A DNA stretch of 64,000 bases from Basidiobolus meristosporus CBS 931.73 (taxonomy: Eukaryota; Basidiobolomycota; Basidiobolomycetes; Basidiobolales; Basidiobolaceae), in contig MCFE01000053.1 of the NCBI GenBank assembly GCA_002104905.1, positions 124,001 to 188,000 of the forward strand, read 5' to 3'. Position 1 is the stretch's first letter. Each line of letters begins with the position of its first letter. The translations under genes and the position numbers were made by a program. Shown here piece by piece: positions 56,750-64,000 of the stretch. The notes beneath the pieces were generated by a model that was not told where the DNA came from, made no database searches, and saw nothing but the letters and a program-made list of their open reading frames with translations.

Positions 56750-59700
56750 ATTCGATATGCTATGTGGATAGTATTATTACAGGGTGCAAAGAGTAGCACT
56801 TGGTATGGATATGAGAAGCACACTAGGTGATATGGTGATAAAATGTGATAGCCAGATATCACAGAGATTTTTATGAGCAAGGAAGTTAAACTTGGATAGT
56901 TTAGGGTGCCTTTGTTAGAATAGAGTTGGGTGATTGAAGATACCCGCTTGCGGATGGGTTCACGAAAGGTGTAGAAATAGGAAATAACTGGAAATAACTG
57001 AAAACCATGCGTCCTGACACCCTTTTATATGTCTTCAGATCCCGACCCAGAAAACTCCGGCAATTCGTGACCATACAAAAATGATTCAACCAGCACATCG
57101 TAGATTTCAGCTGGAGTTTGTCAAAATAAATGAATATAGCAAAATGGGGAGCTAGAAAAAGGAAAAAAGGAAAAAAGATCGGATGAAGTAGATCCAATAG
57201 CCATAGTCATCTCCACTAATGGCAAGTACGCTTTGCTTGATTAGGAACGTTGTCTTTGTCGATGATTTAGGCTTAAATCCTTAGTCAGAGCGATGGACAT
57301 CCAAATCAAGAATTTCCCCATGATTTCTTGACAAATAAAAATAGATCGAAGGAATCTTTAATCTTCATCATTGCACTGAGAGAAACAGACTAAATTCAGC
57401 TTTGTAACCGTGAGTTTTATAATTACGAGAATACACACACCATTGGCCGATTACCTTGAAACTATATTAGTTCATGATAAAGCCGGAATCAGGATGTCGG
57501 ATATTTTACTGGATTTATCATTGGACATGGTGTGGTGATCAACACCCTCACTACATCACTGCCATACTGGGGCGGTCTCGGGTAGTCGAGTAGCTAGACA
57601 AGTGTCCTAGTATATGTCACTTCGGTCACGGAGTTATCCCTCGTTGCCAGTCCTGATCACGCACAACCACAAGGAGCCAATCTTCAAAAAGGAAACGTTA
57701 TCCAACTTATTCACATGGGCTTGCCTCGTCTTAGAGTTGATGCCAAGTCAAATAAATTGCTGGGTTCTGGAATCTAGGGTCTCCAAATGGCGTTGACCTC
57801 CCAAACTAAATCCTTAACTGCTGCACTGTGTTCTGGCTCTCACTTGACCTCCGGTTAACATTATCACAAGTCGATCATTTGGTGTGTTGGCTCACCCGAT
57901 CTCTCCCGGCTTGATCCAGAAATTAGGTGGATATTGTAATCATGGCCCTCTCTGGCTGAACTTCAGCAACGATCAAGCTCTGGACTGGGTCATGCCATTA
58001 AGGTATAAGTTATAGATAGGTCAGCCATCCACGCTGAGGTTAAATCCGAAGACCATGGGGTTTCATGAGATACAGGGCATGAAGTATCTGTAGAGATTGA
58101 TTGACGTAACTACAGCGTCTTATTGTCACCCTGATTCATACCCAAATGAAGCGCGATCCCAATTAATCCCCTTGATTCGACACGTCATAGAGTAGAATAT
58201 TTATACCGATCAGTGCGACAAATATCAAGGGTGAGATGGCTCACAAACCACGATAAACGGTAAAAAATTCCGTAAGTGGTTCATCGACTAGTAGCATTTA
58301 TCCTATTTGAATCTTTTGCCCTTAAGATATCGTGAATTCCACTGAGATAGGGAGAGACATTGCCATTTATGTACACAGAAGATCTTTCTCTCACTCACGG
58401 CTATTAGTCATCCGGGAAGGAACCGAAAATGCTTATTCAACTAGCATCTTAGATTAGGATTATACAGGATCGCTTGAATTGCTTCCACCCGCCGGAAAGA
58501 CTTTTCCGGATTTTTTTCAGAACTTCTGCGTATTCCGATTATATGGGTCCTCATGGACTCTGCCGCGATTGGCTCGGATATAAATCGTTGGTCCCAAGTT
58601 TATCCTTGACTGAATTGATATCCTGTACTTCGGGTGACCTTGGAAGCTTGTATATTAACATAGGTCAGGGTGGATATAGATTATTACGTTGAATGCTTTG
58701 TTTTATTATTATTACGTTGGATGCTTTGTTTCATTATGGTCGCAGCTTTGATGTGAAAGGGGCTAAATAATCCTGCTTCTCGGTGGATCCAGGCTCTGGT
58801 TGATATGCTCTACTTGTTCAAATTCTTCGAAAGCTGGGGTAGTGATTGTTTTATGCTCTCTCATGTATTGGGGCTGGTTATTCAGGATCGCGCGGAACCA
58901 TTGGCTCGTCTGCTCATAAATGGTAGTTTGTACGAGATGTTTCAACATACTCCTTCTGATCACTGACTATTTATAAGGTTATTATAAAATTGATTGCATC
59001 AATAAAACCCCCTATGCACTGACTTCAAGTCTGCCGGCATCATCACATATGTGCATGATCCTCCATACTTCACATATGTATACATCGATATGCATTACTG
59101 GATTTTGGAAAGATGCTTATTAGCAATCGATAGAGCGTTAATAGGACCTATGATGAGTCCAGTAATTGAGGGTTCCTACAGGTTTCCTTGCTTGGAGTCT
59201 AGGCCCAAAAATGGTCTTTGCACTCCCCCTGGCCCTGGATCATCACCGCCCTTACAGGATTTTACTGAGCGTACAAGATACAGCTTGGTAAGTATTTGAT
59301 TTTACCGCCACGTTAGAACTTTCTTAAATGCGATGATTGGTAGTGAGCGTTGTAGCTATTTCTGCCAATCAATTATCGGTATTCGGCGAAAACCCTACTG
59401 AATATAATTTTCTTGCATTGAAGTTAACCTTTTGGTGCTTCAATTTAAATATAACTAAGTTATTTTATTGAACCATCACTGCATTGATAAAGAGATGGTT
59501 GCTTCATTCCTTAGTTTCTGCATCCGTTAGGTTTTCTTCAACTCAGTAAATTATAGTGCACCATCTTGATCATTGTATCCTCCTCTAATTACAAGACAGA
59601 CAGTTGCATTCAGAGTATGATATACAGCATTGTTGGGATATTCTCAGAAGCTATTTCATAGCCAATATTTCTGATGGATACCATCAGCATACTGTAGCTC

Positions 59701-59987
59701 AGCAAAAATCCTCCATGGATAAAATTTATTAAAGGATGTTGTTGAATATAGACATTTCCGCCTCAACCCCCCTGTATATGCCAAGTATGAAGCTCAGATA
59801 CTATCTTTTCATTAGTTGTGAGCAATACAATGTTTATCCAAGAGCGGGGTGGAGTTATGGCTCCATTTGAATTTAATTTGGATAGGAGTTATAAGTAAGA
59901 ATCAAATACAAGTTTGAAACTGCTACTATATAAGCAACAGGTTTAGCAATATTTGTTTGAGACTAATATCAAAGGCCAGGTAGATAT
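56750..59987. other. Gene-poor region, 3.2 kb
   Basis: No supported coding sequence; the short frames here (for example 57614-57796, 58474-58692, 58763-58963) have no domains. A small tandem repeat sits at 58681-58736. Confidence 0.5.
58681..58736. repeat. Two-copy 28-base tandem repeat
   Basis: The unit ttattacgttgaatgctttg plus tttatta (58681-58708) is repeated with two changes at 58709-58736. Confidence 0.85.
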
Positions 59988-60331
59988 TGTTGCAAGCTTG
60001 TGTAATTACATCTAAATATTCCATCAACTTGCTTGAATTATAGTCTAGAAATCTTGAAATATTTTGCTCAAATTCCTTGTTGGGGCTTATTTGAAATGTT
60101 TTACCAAAATATCAGGTATCCAGTTCATGAAGACCGGCAGAGTTATCCAAAGGCCTCCAACTTTTGCACACATATTCTTGAGACCTTCCTAAACGTACTT
60201 TAAATGTTTATTTTGCCAAGACCATGTAAAAGTATACGCACCACTTTTATATTCAATAAATCATTAAGGGAAAACTACATAATCTGCTTGTTCTCCCAAT
60301 CACTGCCAATATCTTCAAAATGCTTACAACA
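59988..60331 (+). mobile_element. Solo LTR, copy 2, with target-site duplication
   Basis: 344 bases from TGTTG to CAACA, flanked on both sides by the five-base direct repeat GATAT (59983-59987 and 60332-60336),  the expected mark of LTR-retrotransposon integration. It shares TATA-like and AATAAA-like signals near 60235-60260 with copy 1. No internal region remains, so the element was lost by LTR-LTR recombination. Confidence 0.9.
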
Positions 60332-60336
60332 GATAT

Positions 60337-61372
60337 TACTATAAGGCTTGTTGGGAACTTTAGAAAATATAAGCCATATCTAATTCTGTTGAGATTTATG
60401 ACATTTGGTTATTGCTAGTGATTGCATCGATATCAAAAAACACAAACAGTTAGGCCTCAAATTATGAGCAAGTTGGTGAGACATAAACCATCAAGCCAGC
60501 TTCCTAAGATGTCAAGCACTACACAACTGCGATGATATGGTTGTTGCGATAGAAGAATCCTACCCTACTTCGAATCAATGACCTGCCAACAAACCTCACG
60601 GGCACCAATAATGCACCCTATACTTATTTGCGCATGTCATCTAGTGAGTAATATTGCAGCTTTGGTAACATACAGTGAGCATTACGTATTTTACATCCAC
60701 ATTAACCATAGTGGATTAGAAATTAATTAGTAGGACAATATACTCAAATAGGACAGGAAGGTTCACACGGTAGCTGTTTATCCGGGCATTGGCAACACTG
60801 ACCTTTGACGAGATGCACAAGAACCGCCTAATTTACCGAACGCTTAGCATATTTTATATCTTCGATGGTGATGTCGCAATTGAATACCAAGCTGGATACT
60901 AGTTACACGATACTCTTACAAAGAATCCTGTTTCGGGGCAAACCTGTATAATGTTAATCATAAAGTTTCTGAGGTGCGCCTTTTATGTCTTTCTCCACGC
61001 AGTAGTCCGAGGTACCGGCCAATAAAGCCCAGAGAATATTTATGATACTGGAGATAACAGATTACCTTCTACACCAAGGCGGGAAAGATCATGAGAATCA
61101 GAAGTTATCTAGTTAACATTTTAAGTAATTTTCATGGACTTGTACAACAGTCAACGTTTCAAAGCGAGAGAATTTAGAAGATTAAACTTAATAAGCAAAG
61201 TAGGTCATGCGCATTAGGTATTAAGCTTAGTTCCACTACGGGTAAGAGACTAATAAGCAGTCACCATTTGGTTTCAAACCATCTAGTGTTGTTGCGATGT
61301 CGGAGATTTTCCGTAGAGTTGATGTTTCCTATAAATTCTGCTCTCGTTTCTTTTGCTTCTTATCATTCCAAC
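60337..61372. other. Intergenic region
   Basis: AT-rich sequence and the promoter of the last MFS gene. No other feature recognised. Confidence 0.5.
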
Positions 61373-63248
61373 ATGACTGGTGATAGTTTCTCTGGTGTAA
61401 AAGGTGGTGTTCAGATAGAAAAGGGATTCAACGGTGGCTTTTCCCCCGATCCTGCCGCTGAAAAGGCGTTGGTAAGGAAGTTAGACAAGCGTCTGATTCC
61501 ATTTCTTTCCTTGCTTTACCTCTGCTCTTTCCTGGACCGGGTCAATATCGGTATTGTTATGCTGTATGATAGCAAAAATGGCGTCCGAAGTTCTCATAGT
61601 ACTCTTCTAGGTAACGCAAAATTGGCTCACATAGATAAAGATTTGGCTTTGACTGGTGACCAGTTCAACTGGTCTTTATCCATCTTCTTCATCGGTTATG
61701 TAAGTGAATGAGCTTGTATGTAATTCAGCAATATCCTAACTCTGATTTCACCATAGGTTTTATTTGAAGTGTATGTATTTCTCATCCTCACCGAGCACAT
61801 GGCCTTCGGGTAATAACTCTGCTCCCTACATAGGCCATCAAATATTATGTTGAAAAAAATCGGCCCTTCAAGATGGATTCCAATTGTTATGATCGCATGG
61901 TCGGTCGTTATGATATGCATGGCCGCAGTGAGCAATGCCACAGGCTTGTTGGCATCGCGGTTCTTTTTGGGTTTAGCTGAAGGTGGGTATTCTATTCCGC
62001 GCATAATCATGGCTTGCAACACTAACACCATACAGCTGGGCTATTCCCTGGTGTTATCTTCTATTTGTCGTTGTGGTACACCAGACACGAGCAGGCCCTT
62101 CGGATTGCCCTGTTCTTTGGTGCTGCAACAATAGCCGGTGCATTTGGTGGTGTTCTAGCTTATGGAATTATTCAGATGTCTGGCTTGCGAAACCTAACTG
62201 GCTGGCAGTGGATTTTCATCATCGAGTATGCTCATATCAATTGCAATTCAACCTGATGCCAATTAACACGCTATTCTCAGAGGGTTACCCAGCCTTTTAC
62301 TCGCGTTTGTGTCCTACTTTTATCTACCCGATTTCCCTGAAAGTGCTTCTTTCCTTACTCAAGAGGAGCGCGAGCTACTATTGGCGCGCCTCAAGCACGA
62401 TGCTGGAGTTGCTTCTGAAACCGAATTCTCCTGGAAACAGTTCAAGGATGCATTTATCGACTGGAAAATCTACATGCATATGATTGTTTATATCGCTGCT
62501 TCTACCCCACTCTACAGCTTGAGCTTGTTCTTGCCCAGTATCGTAAATGGGATGGGATTCACTGATCTAACGGCCCAGCTGATGTCTGCACCACCATACG
62601 CAGTCGCTTGTGTTTTCACCATTGTCGTATCTTTCCACGCTGATTATAGAAAGGAGCGCGGGCTCCATATTGCTTTCTGGATGTTCATAGGGATGATCGG
62701 CTATATGCTACTAATTATTCTCCGCCATCGCGGATCCACGGCACTATACATCGCGGCAATCATTACTACCACTGGAGTGTTCGCCAACATCCCTAGTATG
62801 TTGTCGTGGTTCACCAATAACATTGGCGGTCATACCAAGAGGGGCGTGGCTTCTGCTCTGATTATATCCTTCGGCAATATCGGAGGAGCTCTTGGCGGTC
62901 AGGTAAGTGCCCACCGCATTGCATTAGTAACAACCTCGACTTACCCTTGGGTAAACAGATATATAGAGCTGACGACGCCCCGTTCTATCCACGTGGCCAC
63001 GCTATCTGCTTAGGATGTATGGCATTAGGTTGGGTATCAGCATTAGTATTCAAATGGCTCTTGATGAGAGAGAATCGGCGACGCGATAATCTCAGTCCTG
63101 AACAGTACGAAATTGAATCTAATCAGGTCGAGCCAGCTGACTGGGTAAGTTGAAATTAGTGATTGATGGTGCTAGCTTTCATGTACTAAGGCTTGTTGGG
63201 TCATTTTCGTTAATCTTATAGCACCCTGGCTTCCGCTACATATCTTGA
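61373..63248 (+). CDS. MFS transporter, Dal5/anion:cation symporter type, gene D
   Basis: Intron-rich member of the same Dal5-like family, 484 residues. Eight exons in phase: 61373-61550, 61611-61699, 61757-61770, 61834-61982, 62036-62225, 62281-62902, 62959-63144 and 63222-63248. Exon 3 is only 14 bases (VLFE plus two bases) and exon 8 only 27 bases. Marks are CSFLDRVNIGNAKLAHID across intron 1, WSLSIFFIGYV, EAGLFPGVIFYLSLWYTRHEQ, GWQWIFIIEGLPSLLLAF, and a tail HPGFRYIS. The introns after LAE and in GWQWIFIIE are close to the positions used in genes A and B, so these three share ancestry apart from the intronless gene C. An in-frame ATG at 61322 is an alternative start. Confidence 0.92.
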
Positions 63249-63919
63249 AAACCCCAATACATGTAAGCTTGTTGGTACACTTGCTTTGATTTTATATCGT
63301 AATAACCACACATGTAAATATGTTAAATGTGGGGAAATTCCATTCAATTAAATCATACAGTTAGTAGCATAACTCTATATTCTTTCCCAAAACGGTGTAG
63401 GAAAATGTGCCCGGCGAGTACTCACTCTCCGAATCAGAGAAACGCTCATTTTCCGATTGCAAATACACTCTGCGAATGTCAGGCTATTCTTCAGATTTTG
63501 CAAACCAAAATACTTTGTAACAAAGTAGGCTGCCATATCAGTTCCTGCACTGACCCCTGAGGATATAATATACTCTCCATCTTGAACCCATCCATTGTCA
63601 GGGACTGGGCAGTAAAAAGGTTAGAATCAGGAATAATATTAGCTAATATGGTCAGAATCAAGAGTAATACTAGTTAACAACACATTGAGTCAACATTGGC
63701 CTAACCATCTTGTTGGTGGTTGCGCGTAAGCCATTCAGTAGCTCAGCTTTTGCAAGCAACCTGCTACCTGTGCATATAATTTATATTACCTTGGCCTTCA
63801 TATCATTACGTTTGATAAATTTAACTATAGTGGAGTTGGCCATTTCATATTGACAATACCCCCCCGAAATGAATAGATCCTCAAACTTGGGATGATTTTT
63901 GAATCCATAGTCCACTTTC
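63249..63919. other. Intergenic region
   Basis: 3' flank of MFS gene D and AT-rich sequence. A related pair agaatcaggaataatatt / agaatcaagagtaatact lies at 63622-63675. No gene seen. Confidence 0.5.
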
Positions 63920-64000
63920 TGTTGTAAAAATTTGTAATTCCACCTAAATATTCACCTAACTTAGTCACTTGGATCATTACCTTCAAATCCTAGAGAATAC
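63920..64000 (+). mobile_element. Start of a third LTR copy, cut by the window edge
   Basis: Begins TGTTG and matches the first 80 bases of the LTRs at 53894 and 59988 (taattccacctaaatattc, then the gatcatt block). The rest lies outside the window, so it may be solo or part of a full element. Confidence 0.78.

Overview
The window is nuclear DNA of a fungus. It holds compact genes with short GT-AG introns (mostly 50-110 bases, some with TACTAA-like branch sites), a Zn(II)2Cys6 regulator, a velvet regulator, GPI-anchored Kre9/Knh1-type wall proteins, Dal5-type MFS transporters and GH47 mannosidase. The wealth of Kre9-type proteins would suit an early-diverging lineage such as Basidiobolus, but that placement is a guess. 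I resolved exon boundaries by hand from reading frame, splice signals and family motifs.

Layout. 0-2 kb: B-type cyclin. 3-12.5 kb: a tandem segmental duplication (two almost identical MFS transporter genes, each followed by a BAR-domain gene or its remnant), then LETM1/MDM38. 12.8-15.5 kb: a secreted, extremely glycine-rich repeat protein. 16-19 kb: three Kre9-like GPI proteins, two of them as a tail-to-tail inverted repeat. 20-25 kb: a Zn2Cys6 factor convergent with a third MFS transporter. 25.5-30.2 kb: a C2/PH (anillin-like) protein, and TRM9 divergent from ALKBH1. 30.3-34.3 kb: three more Kre9-like genes, again including a tail-to-tail inverted pair. 35-47.7 kb: housekeeping genes (RidA, CCDC25/NFACT-R, RPL11, ACADSB, NDUFB7, GH47 mannosidase, a small secreted coiled-coil protein, a nucleolin-like protein, prolyl aminopeptidase). 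48.5-52.4 kb: a disordered protein with CDK sites and an E2F-like palindrome upstream, a decayed ARF GTPase pseudogene and an aquaglyceroporin. 52.4-64 kb: AT-rich, gene-poor DNA with a family of solo LTRs, a velvet-domain regulator and a fourth MFS transporter.

Themes. Local duplication dominates: tandem MFS/BAR units, six Kre9-like genes in 18 kb arranged partly as palindromes, and signs of gene conversion (near-identical coding sequence and introns beside diverged flanks). Several genes carry one-base frame breaks (BAR gene, glycine-rich gene, two Kre9-like genes, prolyl aminopeptidase). These may be real lesions or residual assembly indels; raw reads or transcripts would decide. One apparent break, in the CCDC25 homologue, is explained by a single-nucleotide exon between two introns. 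I saw no CRISPR array, bacterial operon, rRNA or convincing tRNA.
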